Assembly: GCA_023548195.1 (NCBI GenBank)
Contig: JAJHZJ010000013.1
Location: 3,357,001-3,421,000 of the forward strand
Source of the DNA: Bettongia penicillata ogilbyi
Taxonomy: Eukaryota > Chordata > Mammalia > Diprotodontia > Potoroidae
Reading direction: 5' to 3'
Length of the DNA: 64,000 nucleotides
Position 1 is the first letter of the stretch, and each line of letters starts with the position of its first letter. Position numbers and translations under genes: made by a program. Shown here in pieces: positions 21,722 through 33,039 of this stretch. The notes beneath the pieces were generated by a model, which searched no databases, was not told the origin of the DNA, and worked only from the letters and a program-made list of their open reading frames with translations.

Positions 21722-21965
21722 TTATAGCAGCCAAGTAGTTAGTACACTAGACCTGCAATTAAGGAGACTTGAATTCAAATCCAGCCTCAGATACTAGCTT
21801 GTGACCCTGGATCATGTCATATAACCACCTCAGTTTCCTTAGCTGCAAAATAGAAACAATAATGGCACCTGTCTCAAAGGATCGTTGTGAAGATCAAATG
21901 AGATATTTGTAAAGTGCTTGGCACAGTACCTGGCATACAGTGATAATAAATGCTTTTCCCCTCCC
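21722..21965 (+). repeat. CORE-SINE (MIR/THER-like)
   Basis: 'gacttgaattcaaatccagc', 'cctcagtttccttagctgc', 'gtaaagtgcttggcacagta' and 'taataaatgctt'. Confidence 0.75.
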
Positions 21966-22284
21966 CTTCCTTGTAATTTAGGACTTTGAAACAAATATAA
22001 CCAACATCCCATATTTAGGAAGAGTGGAAGGGAGCCATCATCTTGGGAATTTCCAAAGACCCCATGTCATCTTTACTCTGCTGATTTCACATCACCAGTC
22101 AGGCAAATAGGAAGGAGAATGTCTCTGATGGTAAGGGAAAAAAGATTGTTTTTTTTTTTTTTAAACAACCTCTATTGGCAGAAGGGTTTCTACCTTGTAC
22201 AGGCTTTGGAAATATCTTATCACCCAAATCAAATGAATTCTGCATCTGGCTTGCCACATGTCAACGCCTGTCTTAGAAACTGGT

Positions 22285-22325
22285 GTATGTGTGTGTGTGT
22301 GTGTGTGTATGTATGCATGTATGGA
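22285..22325 (+). repeat. (TG)n microsatellite
   Basis: About 25 bp of TG followed by 'tatgtatgcatgtatg'. Confidence 0.9.
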
Positions 22326-22955
22326 GAGGTCAGAGGCCTTTCTTCCTCATCACTTCCCTACTTGCTTCAAGAATGGAGACATAATTCCTTATTTGTAGTA
22401 TTATTGGGTGTTGCTATGGCAATGACACAGTGATTACATTTTTAACTGAAGGCATAACAGGAAGCCACACTTGAGCTATACATATCCTGAATAATAATGC
22501 TACTAATAGGGTTTCTTTACCCTTCCTTGTTCTAAGCATTGGTAAGGATTTCATTTTAGACATATGTCTGATTTGGGTCTTTTAATTTCACATTTGGCAT
22601 CATTTGTATTGCTCCATTGAACATAGGCAATAACAGTGTCACCGACTGAACCAAGGCAAGGAGACGGTTAAAACAAGATGGAACTGGAGTTAAGTTTCAG
22701 CTGGAGACACCAAAGTGATGTCAAGAAACAGGGTGAAGGTGTGCCTTCCTACATGTAAAAGAAGGGAATTCTGTCATAGACTCATAGGCCCCCTAGGTCT
22801 GTTTTGACCCCAAATCCAATGCTTCTCTGCACTATGCCACCATGTTGCTCTCCTCAGCTGGAACATCCAGTATTTTAAAGCATCTTCCTTCTTCTGTCTT
22901 TTACCCTGAAACTAGAACCTAACATTACACTGACATAGGAGAGAGAAAAAATTAT
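22326..22955. other. No gene seen
   Basis: A possible MIR-like tail at 22,770-22,850 ('gcactatgccaccatgttgc'). Otherwise unassigned. Confidence 0.4.
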
Positions 22956-22959
22956 CAAA

Positions 22960-23600
22960 TTTCTTCTGACCTTTAGTTTCATATCTCCAATTGCCTATAA
23001 AATATCTCAAACTAGATGCTCAGTAGATACCTTAAACTCAACAAATCCAAAATTGAATGCATTATCATTCCCTCCCAAGCTTTACACTCTTCCAAATTTT
23101 GCTATTATTGTCAAAACCAGCACCATTCTCCCAGTCATACAAGCCCACAATGTAGGTGTCGTTTTTGATTCCTTACTCTCTTTCACCCCAGCCCCCCCAT
23201 ATCAATCAGTTGTCAAGTTCTATCAATTCTACCTTTGTACCATTTCTCCTAAATTATTCCTCCTTCTCTCCTCTGACACTGTTACTACTGTGATCCTCCT
23301 CAATTCACACCTGGACAATTACAAAGTCTGCTGATTGGTCTCTCTGCCTTGTCTCTCGCCACTCCCTCCATCTTCTACACAGTTGCCAGTCTTACCATGT
23401 CACCCTATTCAATTATTCAACTCCAACAGCTCTCTGTTAATTCAAGAATTAAATATAAAATCCTCTGTTTGGTTTTTAAAGACCTTCACAACCTGTCCCC
23501 TCTCTATCCTTCCAATATCCTTGCACATTACTCCCTTTCACATAATATGGGAACCAGTGAAATTGGCCTTCTGGCAGTTTCTTGAATTTGACACAGCACA
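22960..23600 (+). repeat. L2 LINE fragment, long
   Basis: Nearly 650 bp colinear with the L2 3' region: 'accttaaactcaacaaatcc', 'ccatatcaatcagttgtcaa', 'cacctggacaattacaaag', 'taaatataaaatcctctgtt' and 'aaagaccttcacaacctgtc'. The frames it contains are broken. Confidence 0.8.
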
Positions 23601-23889
23601 CATTTGCATTTCATGTGGTATATATTTTGGAGCATTCTAGTATGACTCATATATGCAGTCACATAGATAAAAATTCAGTGAAGGATATAAATTAATTCAA
23701 AGTGCAAGACACAATGCAGCATAGCTCGATTGAAAGAACCCTGGATAGGGATTCCAAAAGTCAGAATTAAAGTTCTTCTGAACCCTTTCAACGGTGTTAT
23801 GCTGGTTAATGTTCATCAACTATGTTCTCTGGTCACCCCCCCCACCAACCCCTCCCCCCATTATCCCTTCTCCCACCCCTTTCCCCCAC

Positions 23890-25480
23890 CACAAAGCCAA
23901 GGTAGCAGAGTAAAAGCAGGGACTTGATTGAGATCTCCCCCCAAACCCTCTAAATACCTGTAAAAAATGACTCTAAAGAAATTCTAGAGCAGCAGAACCC
24001 ACAAAATGACAGAGTAAAGCAAATCTCCAGCACAAGATAGCCTAGAATGTCAACAGAAAGGGTTCATCTCACTGGTCTGGGAGCAGAGCACAGACCAGCA
24101 TAGGTTGTGCTGGCACAGATGGGGCTGGAGCAGTGCTCAGGGGCAGCTGTGGTGATGTCCAGATTTCTGGGCCCACAGATGCCAAAGACATCATGTAAGA
24201 ACATTGGGGAAACTGTCACACCTAAGTGAGAGAGGAGTTTAATCTGGCCCCAGAGCTGGGGCCTCAGAGGTGGCTGTGGTGGCAGCAGCAATAGCTGCTT
24301 CCAGAGCTCCCAGCCAACAGACAGTGTGGGGATCCATTGGCTGCTCAGCGTGGTATTTCAGGGTTCTCTTTGCTGGCACTGAGGGAGGATTCTCTTGCTT
24401 TGAAATTGAAAGAATCCATTGATTGATTGCCTCTTGAAAGTGATTTCAAAATGAAAACTCCTAGAAATATTGTAGCCAAATTCCAGAGTTCCCAGTTCAA
24501 GGAAAAAATACTGCAAGCAGCAAGCAGTTTGTTTTGTGAAAACACAATTATGATAACACAAGATCTAGCAGCTCCTGCATTAAGGAATTGGAGGGCTTGG
24601 GATATGATATTCTAGAGGTTAAAAAAGCTAGATTTAAAACCAAGAATCACCTACTCAGCAAAACTGAGTATAATACTTCAGGGGGAAAAAATAGACATTC
24701 CATGAAATAGAGGACTTTCAAGAATTCTTGATGAAAAGACTAGCCCTGAAGAGAAAATTTGACTTTCAAATACAGGAATAAAGACAAGCATGAGAAGGGA
24801 AACATGAAAGGGAAATCACAAGGAACTTATTGAAGTTGAACTGTTCATATTCCTACATGGAAATATATACACACATACTTACAGAGGGCACAGGGTGAGT
24901 TGAATATGAAGGTATTATATCTAAAAAAATATTAAGCAGTGAGAGATGTAAATATTGGGAGAAGGAAAAAAGGAGAGGTAGAATCGGTTAAAATATCTCA
25001 CATAAAAGAGGCAAAGAGGGGCGAGGTGAGAGGAAAATGAGTGAACCTTACTCTCATCAGATTTGACTTAAGCGGGGAATACATACACACTCAGTTGAGT
25101 ATCTTATCCTACAGAAAAGTAGGAGGAAGGAGATAAGAGTCAGAGGGAATGATAGAAGGGAAGGAAGATCTGAGGAAGGGATAGATAAAAACAAAGATTT
25201 TTGAAAAGGGATAAAGTCAAAGGAGAGAATAGAATAAATGGGAGACAGGATAGGATGGAGGGAAATATAGTTAGTCTTTCACAACATAACTATTATGGAA
25301 ATGTTTTTCATAACTATGCATGTATAACCTATATTGAATTGCTTACCTTCTCAATGAGGGTGGGGAGAGAGGGAAGCAGGGAGAGAATTTGGAACTCAAA
25401 GTTTTAAAAACAAATGTTAAAAACTGTTTTTACATGCAACTGGGAAATAAGATGTACAGTAAAGAAATCTATCTTCTTCT
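23890..25480 (+). mobile_element. Decayed HAL1 retrotransposon, plus strand
   Basis: It starts with 'aaagccaaggtagcagag' (a degraded L1-type start), runs through a G+C-richer 5' UTR, then jumps at about 24,380 into the C-terminal part of ORF1 (readable: P-R-N-I-V-A-K-F-Q-S-S-Q, then I-T-Q-D-L-A-A-P). A 3' UTR ends near 25,470. Most of the ORF1 coiled coil is missing, and the ORF1 C-terminus has frameshifts around 24,615-24,780. It is older than copies 1 and 2 and of a different subfamily in its 5' UTR. Confidence 0.65.
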
Positions 25481-25489
25481 ACAAGAAAA

Positions 25490-25690
25490 TGAGAGGAAGA
25501 GGAACAGGAGGGGAGTATAGACTGAGGGAAGGCGTAATCTGAATGCATGTCCTATTGGGATGGGGGAAGGAAAAATATGGGGAGAAAATTTGGAACTCAA
25601 AATCTTGTAGAAATGAATGTTGAAGACTAAAATGGATAAATTAATCAAAAAAATATAAAGTTCCATCTTCTATAGGAAACCTTGAAAAAG
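25490..25690 (+). repeat. HAL1 terminal 3' module
   Basis: 'atgtcctattgggatggggg', 'gggagaaaatttggaactca' and an A-rich end parallel the last 200 bp of HAL1 copies 1 and 2. It may be the true end of the element at 23,890, or a separate truncated insertion. Confidence 0.55.
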
Positions 25691-25694
25691 AAAA

Positions 25695-26085
25695 AATATT
25701 AAACTAATAAATAAAGCTGGTTTTATGTGAAAAAACAGTAAAAATAGATAAAACTTTTTTATTGATTTAATTGATTTAACAAAAGAAAAGAAATAAGAAA
25801 TCAAGTGGTGAATCAGTGGAATTGTTTAGTTATACAAGAGAAATAGTCAATGACTATTTTAATCTACTATTTGATAGATCCAAAGATAAGAGCTCAATAT
25901 TTAACACATACTACTGGAGAAACTGGAAAGTAGTACGGCAGAAATTAGGCAGAGACCAACATCTTACACCGTATACCAAAAAAATCCAAATGGGTATATG
26001 ATTTGGATATAAAGGCTGATACTATAAACAAACTAGAAGAACAAGGAATAGTTTACCTGTCAGATATGTGGAGAAGGGAAGAAAT
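25695..26085 (+). pseudogene. L1 ORF2 remnant with internal deletion
   Basis: About 100 bp of the RT N-terminal linker (N-K-x-G-F-x-x-K-N) is joined to the ORF2 C-terminal region (W-R-N-W-K-V-V-R-Q-K-L-G-R-D-Q-H-L-T-P-Y-T, then I-V-Y-L-S-D-M-W). The RT catalytic region between them is missing. Stops are present. Confidence 0.7.
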
Positions 26086-26530
26086 TTTTAAAATTAATTT
26101 GTTTTCATTTTCAACATTTGCTTCCATAATTTTTAAATTTTCTTCTCCTCCCTCCCATCCCCCCTCCTTAGGACAGCATGTAATCTGATATAGGCTCCAC
26201 ATACACATTCTTATTCAACATATTTTCACATTTGTCATTTTGAATAAAAAAATTTGAACAGATGAGAGAAACCAACGAGAAAGAAAAAACAAAACAAAAA
26301 AGAGAGCAAATAGTCTTCTTCCATCTGCATTCAGACTCCGCAGTTCTTTCTCTGAATGTGGATAGCACTTTCCATTGCTAGTCTTTTTGGAGTTCTCTTT
26401 GTCCTTGCATTGCTGAGAAGAGCTAAATCAGTCATCACATAATGTGGCTATTACTGTGTACAATGTTCTCCAGGTTCGGCTCACTTCACTCAGCATCAGT
26501 TCATATGAGTCTTTTCAGATTAAAATAAAG
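26086..26530 (-). repeat. L1-type 3' UTR fragment, minus strand
   Basis: 'ggagttctctttgtccttgc', 'tggctattactgtgtacaat' and 'actcagcatcagttcatatg' read as the complement of an old L1 3' UTR. Abutting a plus-strand ORF2 remnant, it suggests a 5'-inverted or independent insertion. Confidence 0.5.
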
Positions 26531-26564
26531 CAAAACAATGCTCTCTGGGGGAAAATTGTAGGTA

Positions 26565-26945
26565 TGTATGTGTTTAAATTTAACCTGCATTACTAACACT
26601 ACTAGATAGGGTAGCTAGGTGCTGAAGTGGATAGAATGCCTGGCCTAGTAGAGTCAGGAAGACTCATCTCCCTGAGTTCAAATCTGACCTCAAACACTTC
26701 CTAGCTGTGTGACCCTGGGCAAATCACTTATCCCTGTTTGCCTCAATTTCCTCATCTGTCAAATGAGCTGAAGAAGAAAATGGCAAACGACTCTACTACC
26801 TTTTCCATGAAAAGCAAAATACAGTCCCAGAGTCAAACACAAGTAAACAAGTCTAGACAATTTCTGAGGTATAAAGGTTCACATTGAAAACTTACCAACT
26901 GGCTCTTGAAGTCAGTTAGAACTGGCTCCAACACACCTCTGCCTT
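26565..26945 (+). repeat. Family X repeat, copy c, split by MAR1
   Basis: Left piece 'tttaaatttaacctgcatta', right piece 'aatttctgaggtataaagg' to 'agaactggctccaacacacc'. A MAR1-type SINE (26,605-26,855) occupies the middle. Confidence 0.55.
26605..26855 (+). repeat. MAR1-type SINE nested in family X
   Basis: 'gaagtggatagaatgcctgg', 'gtgaccctgggcaaatcact', 'cctcaatttcctcatctgtc' and 'gaaaatggcaaacgactcta', with an AACACAAG tail. Confidence 0.85.
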
Positions 26946-27040
26946 CAACCTTCTCAATTTCTTAATCTGTAAAATGACAGGGTTGACCTCTAAATGACCT
27001 CTAAAGCTTTTTCTAGCTTTAAATCGATGACCCAAGTTAA

Positions 27041-27054
27041 CCACCAGGTGTCAC
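27041..27054 (+). promoter_or_regulatory. CTCF-core-like motif
   Basis: 'ccaccaggtgtcac' fits the CTCF core consensus at all but one position by eye. Single motif, no supporting context. Confidence 0.25.
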
Positions 27055-28100
27055 TTTACCTGAACTCTTCCTCTACCTGCCCCACGTATACCTAGGATGT
27101 CAACTTGGCAACTTGTCCTAGGGGATGCTCAAATCTGAAATCACCTGAACATACATGCCTGCAGTGACCACTTTTGCCCTTCAGGCTTCACTTATTTTTT
27201 TGAGTCATGGTATGAGGATGAAACATTAATAAAATATTAAATTTACTACAATTTTTGTGGTTCTGGTCCCTATCAGTATGTGGTAATTCATTCTCTCAGT
27301 TCTGCTCCCTCTGTATCCATAGATTAAGCCCTTCAGTGTGTGATCACTGAAGTTTTTATTAATATGGAATTAAAAAAAAGAAAAACTCCATTCTCTGAAA
27401 TCAATGGTATCCCAAATCAAAGCAAAGGTTGTGGAAGTTAGCATACTCTTTCTTCTACTGGAAAGACATACAATGTTCTGCCATTTTTGTTTCATGTTTG
27501 GTATCTTTACCATTCACATTAACAAGCTGTTGTGAAACATAGCAATTATAAATGAGGAGGGAGAGATTCTCAGCAGTTATTACTAAAGGACATGAGGTGC
27601 AGGAAATGTAAAAGTTACAGTATGGATCTCAAATGATATTACTTTTCATTCAGAGAGTCAAAACTAAACTGAGGTTTGAAGGGAACTTGGAATTCTAGGA
27701 GGCAGAGGTGAGAAACAAGTGAAGTCTTAAGACAGTTTGCACAAAGGGATAAAGATGGTAGTTGGAGGTATATCTATAGCTAGAGTCAGGAGGTCTAGGG
27801 CTATGACATGAAATATCACAACCTCTGAAGAATCTAAATTAAGGATTGCACCAAGGGCAATGGGGAGGTAGATTGCAGGTGTGAGAAAGTGGCAACATCT
27901 CACCAGTGAGGAGTTGCATAAGAGAACATGGTTGTTATCAGATGATTGGAAAAGCAGGTGGACCATTCAAGTAATAAGTGTGATGTGTAGCTGATAAACT
28001 GCTTTGTACTCTGTTAGTATCCATACCATATAAAGAGATCTAAAAGGAAGCCTCAGTATGTTGGATAAACTCCTTCTGATATATTGATAGGAAGACAGGA
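27055..28100. other. No gene seen
   Basis: Unassigned DNA. The purine-rich part at 27,640-27,980 resembles an old dispersed repeat but I cannot name it. Confidence 0.4.
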
Positions 28101-28104
28101 GCAA

Positions 28105-28265
28105 GAGTTAATCAATAAGAATGTATTAAGTGCCTACTATGTGCCAGACCCTGATTGAGACACTGGAGATACAAATGCAAAATTTTAAAAATCCCTATTT
28201 ACAAGAAGTTAACAAACTAATGGAAGAAAGAAATTAGAAACAGTGCTGGTGAAAGGAATAACCAT
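28105..28265 (+). repeat. Unclassified dispersed repeat ('cctactatgtgccag' type)
   Basis: 'attaagtgcctactatgtgc', 'agacactggagatacaaatg'. Same family as 18,470-18,690. Confidence 0.5.
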
Positions 28266-28299
28266 TAGTGATAGTAATACAAATTTGTTAAAGAGTGTA

Positions 28300-28375
28300 T
28301 TATAAGAATGTAAGAATATAATAATATAAGGATGTAAGAATATATATGTATATAATATAAGAATGCGAAGATGCA
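28300..28375. repeat. AT-rich imperfect tandem tract
   Basis: Repeating 'tataagaatg/taagaatata' units. Confidence 0.75.
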
Positions 28376-30960
28376 TTCTAGTCTCAAGGTATAATATGAG
28401 CAAAGGAACAAAAATGTAAAAGAGAAGGATATCTTTGGGGTAATGGGAGAAGACTATTTCGGTTGAATCTTAAAATACATGTAAAAGGGATAAGGTCAGA
28501 AGGGTTGGATGTGCTAGCCCACTTTGGAAAAAAAGATCCATGCAATCAAGAAGACAGGGGAAGAGACAAGTGCAAGAAGAGACAAGAGACAAGTTTAATA
28601 GAAGTCATAATGTGTTCAGGGGAAACATACATATGTAATATATAAAACCAGTATATAATAATATATGTAATGTAATATTCAAAGAGGGAGAGTGCATTTG
28701 TAATTGTAGGGGAGAGATAAAAGCTTCATGGAATAAGTAACTTGAAACTGCTATTTGAAGGAAAGGAAGGATTTTAACGGGGCATGAAATTTATTACAGG
28801 GTTCAGAGACAACTGGAAAAAAAGGAGACCATGAAGGTATGAGGGAAAGTTAGTGAGGAGTGGTTGAGTGGTCTAGCTTAGCTAGAAGTTAGAATGGTTG
28901 GACGAGAATAGTGTAAGCGAAGTCTTGAAAGGTAGATTGTATTGAGGAGTGCTTAGAATGCCAAAGTGATGTGTTTTATTTCATTTTGACACATAATTGA
29001 AAGTCACCTAAAGTTTTGAGCAGGAAGATGATGTTAGTCTTGTCCACTCCTTATCGATGCTCTCTCCCTCGTCAGTATTCTGCATGTTTCAATGTAGTGG
29101 GAATGTGAGGGTGAGGGTATCAGACACATATTAGACATGGTCAGATGGCCTTTTTGATTACTTCAACAGCTCAGCTAAAGATTCAAAAACTTCACTCCCT
29201 ATTTATTAATATGCATATGTTCCCCAAAAGGAATAACAAACCTGAACTCCTAAACACGTTTATGATCAGAGGTAATGAGGTAGCACAAGTCAGTCAGGAG
29301 ATAGCAGAGAGGAGAGGGGAGAACGTGGCATCAAAGCCAAACTTCACCTCTTTGACAACTTGGTGGAAGGTTGTTTAGCCTTGTCTTTGACCTCTAGAAT
29401 GGAATCAATGTCCCATCCCCTTCTGGACATTAAGTTTCATCATGTAGTATGTCATTGCACCAGGGCCATAAGCTTAAGTATATCTCAACAGGCTGACAAT
29501 CTACTCAATTCTCTATTTCCTGTCCTATCCTGTTCCTCTCAGACAAATCCTGGATTTTCTGTAATGCCCATTACAGGTCCCAAAGCATGAAAGGTGGAGA
29601 GTTCAGATAACAATGCCTTCCCATGAAATACAAGTGGGGCTTATCAACCAGAATAGGTTTTCTAGTCTAAAAAGATCAAATGAAACTTAAGTGAAGCAAA
29701 TTGCCATGGTGGGACTAATGACAACAAGGAATTCCTGCCTTCTATCATGTACTCTGTACATCATCTACTGGAGGCCTGTTTCTTTCAAAACTGGATCTTG
29801 GTTTAGACTAAACCTGCCTTGGATGAAGTTTGTTGCTTTTGATCCTGCATATTTTCTCTATACGCACATTTTCTCTATACCCACACCTTGATTCAGCCCA
29901 AGTATCTCTTAGCCATTATTTGTTGGAACTCACTGCTATAGCTAATGTATATATCACTCTCTCTTCTCTAGTTTCTCGCCACTTTTTAACTCATTGCACT
30001 AAGTTTTTGCCTCTGGCTTTTTGGTACTATCAACAGACTCCTCCGTCTTTCCCATTCCCAACTTTGAAGCTGATTCCAACAACAGAAAACAGTTATATTC
30101 CTTTCTTGGCAGGTACAATTCCCTTCCTTGCCAAGGTTTGGAACCAGGTACAGTTAGTGTTGTTACAGAAACTAGTTCCATACATGTATTCCAGTGGGAT
30201 GTGAATATCTCACCAAGCATCACCAAGGGTAGGCTATTCTCTATTTCTAACATCTCATCATGTGAAAGATTTTTAAAATGTAGGGTGACCTTAGACTGAA
30301 AGACTTTCTCTTTCTGGATAATTATGCATAATAAAAACAGAAGGGTCATGGACAATAGGCTTGCCTCCTTTGCATGACTTTTGTTCTGGAACAAATACAT
30401 TTGTCAGGCTGAAAAGGATCTTGAAAATTTCTAGGCCTTGGGTCAGAGAGTTGTTCAGGACAAAGGATTACGGTTCATCCATGGACCAATAGGTTTTAAA
30501 AAACTTTTCATCTTGGCTTGGGGGTACTATTCTACCTTTTATTTAGTAGCTCCTTTAGTTTACTGGTGGCTTATAGATGCCAGTTATAATTAAAAGAGCT
30601 GTCAGTCTTTCATTTTCAAGGAGAAACTTTTTAGTCACTGTGTTCAAGTAGTTCGATGGTAAAATAACCAGCCAGTGATGCTGAGGTTTCCAGTAAAAGC
30701 CTTGAAGATAGTTGGAGAAGGAAGCTCTACCATCCTGTGTACCACCTGGCAACAAGTATGGGGACAACTTAGTTTATGGGAGAAATGTCCTGTTGCTTTG
30801 TTCTTTACTTTGAACATTGGTGAGAGCTAGTGAGCTATAATTTTTTGAGAGGATACAGATTCCCAAATCACCCTGAACCTCTCATAGCTTTAAAGAGGGC
30901 CTGCATGTAAAAAGGCAGTGATCAGGTTTCCTAGGTATGTAATTGATTTAAGCATAGAAA
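28376..30960. other. No gene seen; longest repeat-poor stretch
   Basis: About 2.6 kb without a recognised transposon. Several open frames of 75-135 codons on both strands (for example 29,830-30,204 plus, 29,999-30,400 minus) overlap each other and carry no recognisable domain. It could hide an untranslated exon or conserved noncoding sequence, which sequence alone does not show. Confidence 0.4.
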
Positions 30961-30964
30961 TTGC

Positions 30965-31175
30965 CAAGACTGTCAGTATGGCATGGTAGAAAAAGGGCTG
31001 GCCTTGGACCAGGAAGATCTTGGTTCAAATCTTGCCTCTGATCCATGCTGGCTATGTAACTCTGGACATGTCACTTAACCTCTCAATGCCTGGAACAACT
31101 AGCTAAGAAAAAATTCCCTGTGTTTTTTTTGGTAGAGGGAGTCTCTTAATTTGGGAGTCCCTATACTGGAGAAAT
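30965..31175 (+). repeat. CORE-SINE (THER1/MON-like)
   Basis: 'aaaagggctggccttggacc', 'aaatcttgcctctgatcc', 'ctctggacatgtcacttaac', 'gagggagtctcttaatttgg'. Confidence 0.7.
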
Positions 31176-31479
31176 TTTAGGTCCATGTTTCATCTCTTTA
31201 TCCTCTCTCCATCTCTTGATATGAAAATGAATTTTAATTAGAACAAAAGCTAAGAAAAGGAGATAAGAGCATAACTTCTGCCCCCTTACTTCACTTCACA
31301 TTTCTAAGTTTTTTGGCTTAGAGATTCCCTACAAATGTTTCACTTGATAACTGTGGTTTGTCTATTCCCCATATATTTCAAAAGCATAAACCTGCCTCAT
31401 TCTTTTTGTATGGCTAGGACACTAAGCACAGGGCAAGTGTTCATGTTTTGGTCATAAAAAGCAATACAAGGATACTTTT

Positions 31480-31800
31480 GAGGTCTTTTTTAAGAAATTT
31501 GGAATTGATTATGTGACATAGGAGTCACTGGCACAGGACTGCTCAGCACCATGTGCCCTTGTCAGAGAAGGTTCTGTGCTCTATGAGAAAAACAAAATTG
31601 AAGTACCTCAAAAGAAGCTGAAAAGATGATCAAATTTAGAGAATCCACCACAAATGTTTACATGAACTATTTGTGTCCTACCTGTGGTAGAGCATTTCAA
31701 GCTTGTATTAGTTTGATCACCCACATTCGGAGGCATTGTAACTCAACTCTAGAATAGTAGTATCTTTTTGATCCTCTTTGAGAAAAAAGGACAACCACCA
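31480..31800 (+). pseudogene. LINE 3' end coding for a C2H2-like zinc finger
   Basis: The plus-strand frame at 31,668-31,757 reads Y-L-C-P-T-C-G-R-A-F and ends H-I-R-R-H before a stop: Cys-x2-Cys-x12-His-x3-His, with the Cys pair at 31,674-31,685 and the His pair near 31,722-31,736. Upstream, 31,500-31,660 is a decayed frame. Immediately after the stop comes a tail ('gatcctctttgagaa', 'aaggacaac') resembling the tail of the SINE family at 6,235 and 18,100. A terminal finger fits the C-terminus of certain non-LTR retrotransposon ORF2 proteins. The clade (RTE- or R4-like) is my inference. An orphan host zinc-finger exon is the less likely alternative. Confidence 0.5.
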
Positions 31801-32555
31801 AAATAACATGGCTAGGAGAAGGGATAGAGAAAGGTTCAAATATTTCATAAATATGCCTCTCCTGAAGGAGAGGTTGTGTGGCCAGACTTCTGAAAAGATG
31901 AAGTTTCCTTGATGATGTCAAAAGAGTTATGGAATCAGTAATTAAATGGGGAAAATCTCCAATTGCTATAAAAAATCTTTGACTTTGCTATTTTATCTTA
32001 CTCTGACTCAAAGACTCAAATGATCTGTGGTCTCTTTGATTTGGAAGTTCTCTCCAATGATGCAAATTGCAAGCCATTCACGCCTGTCCATGGACTACGG
32101 TTGTTGTCCATATTTTCCCCTTAAGTTCAGCACAAAGCATCTACCCAATATCCTTCCCTCATTATCTCCTGATATTGAAAGTGGAGTATACTTTAGGTGT
32201 CTGGCAGTTATCCCTCACCCTCAGTACATGACAAGCTCAAAATCCCTTCTTGTTACCTAATTCCTTGGTGAATTTTACTCCTGTTCTTTGTAGTTCTAAC
32301 ACTTTGTGGTAAAATCAAATTCTAAATGAGCCACTCTAGCAAGTCAATCAATCTGCCAATAAAAAATATGTATGGAATTACCCCCAAGTTCATTTCAGGC
32401 TCAATTATTTGATAGGATTGAGAATTTAGAAACATAATTAGTGAGCAAGGGATGATGCCCAGAATACACTTATAGGTTACTGCTGCAGGTCTGAAAGGGA
32501 GAACTTCATTACTTTCAATCCTAATTTGTAAACTCATGTGGTTATAAAGGACGTT
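31801..32555. other. No gene seen
   Basis: Unassigned DNA between a LINE 3' end and an L1 5' UTR. Confidence 0.4.
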
Positions 32556-32850
32556 AGAAGACCAGGCAAGATGGTGGAGTAGGAGGAACTATAGCTAGCT
32601 CCCCCCATAATTGTTCCAATAAAAATTCAAGAAGAGAGCCAGAGTGAGTTATGATTGGGAAATGTCAGGAGAAACCATAGCATCATCTTTCTAGTCCAAC
32701 ATCACAAATTGAACCCATGGGCAAATTACCAGAGTAGGAATTATAGAATAGGGGTTGGTCAGGATAACAGAATAAACTCTTGGGCTCCAAACCAGACTGA
32801 GTCAACTCTGGGAGTTACCCAGGGCAGATTGTAGATTCAGGCCCAGAAAA
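32556..32850 (+). repeat. L1 5' UTR fragment
   Basis: It begins 'ggcaagatggtggagtagga', a plus-strand L1-type start with a degraded YY1 core, followed by about 280 bp of noncoding sequence. Confidence 0.6.
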
Positions 32851-32854
32851 GGAT

Positions 32855-33025
32855 ATTACAGATCTTCTAGTCCATTCTTACCTGGATCATGAATTTCTTC
32901 AGCAATTATCTTTAGCAAAATGACCTTTCATTTCCACTTGAATACCTTCACTGCCAGAGAACACCTTACTTCATGAAGCTTGTTCCAATGTTAGTCAGAT
33001 AAAGTTGGAAAGTCCTTTCTATCGA
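32855..33025 (+). repeat. L3/CR1 3' region fragment
   Basis: 'tctagtccattcttacctgg', 'catttccacttgaatacctt' and 'aaagttggaaagtcctttct' resemble the CR1/L3 3' UTR. It separates the L1 5' UTR from the ORF2 relic. Confidence 0.4.
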
Positions 33026-33039
33026 TGAGATGAACTCTC

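Noticed and set aside
29830..30400. Overlapping 124- and 133-codon frames on opposite strands as a small gene
   Set aside because: No domain, no splice context and no codon periodicity that I can see; likely chance frames in repeat-poor DNA.
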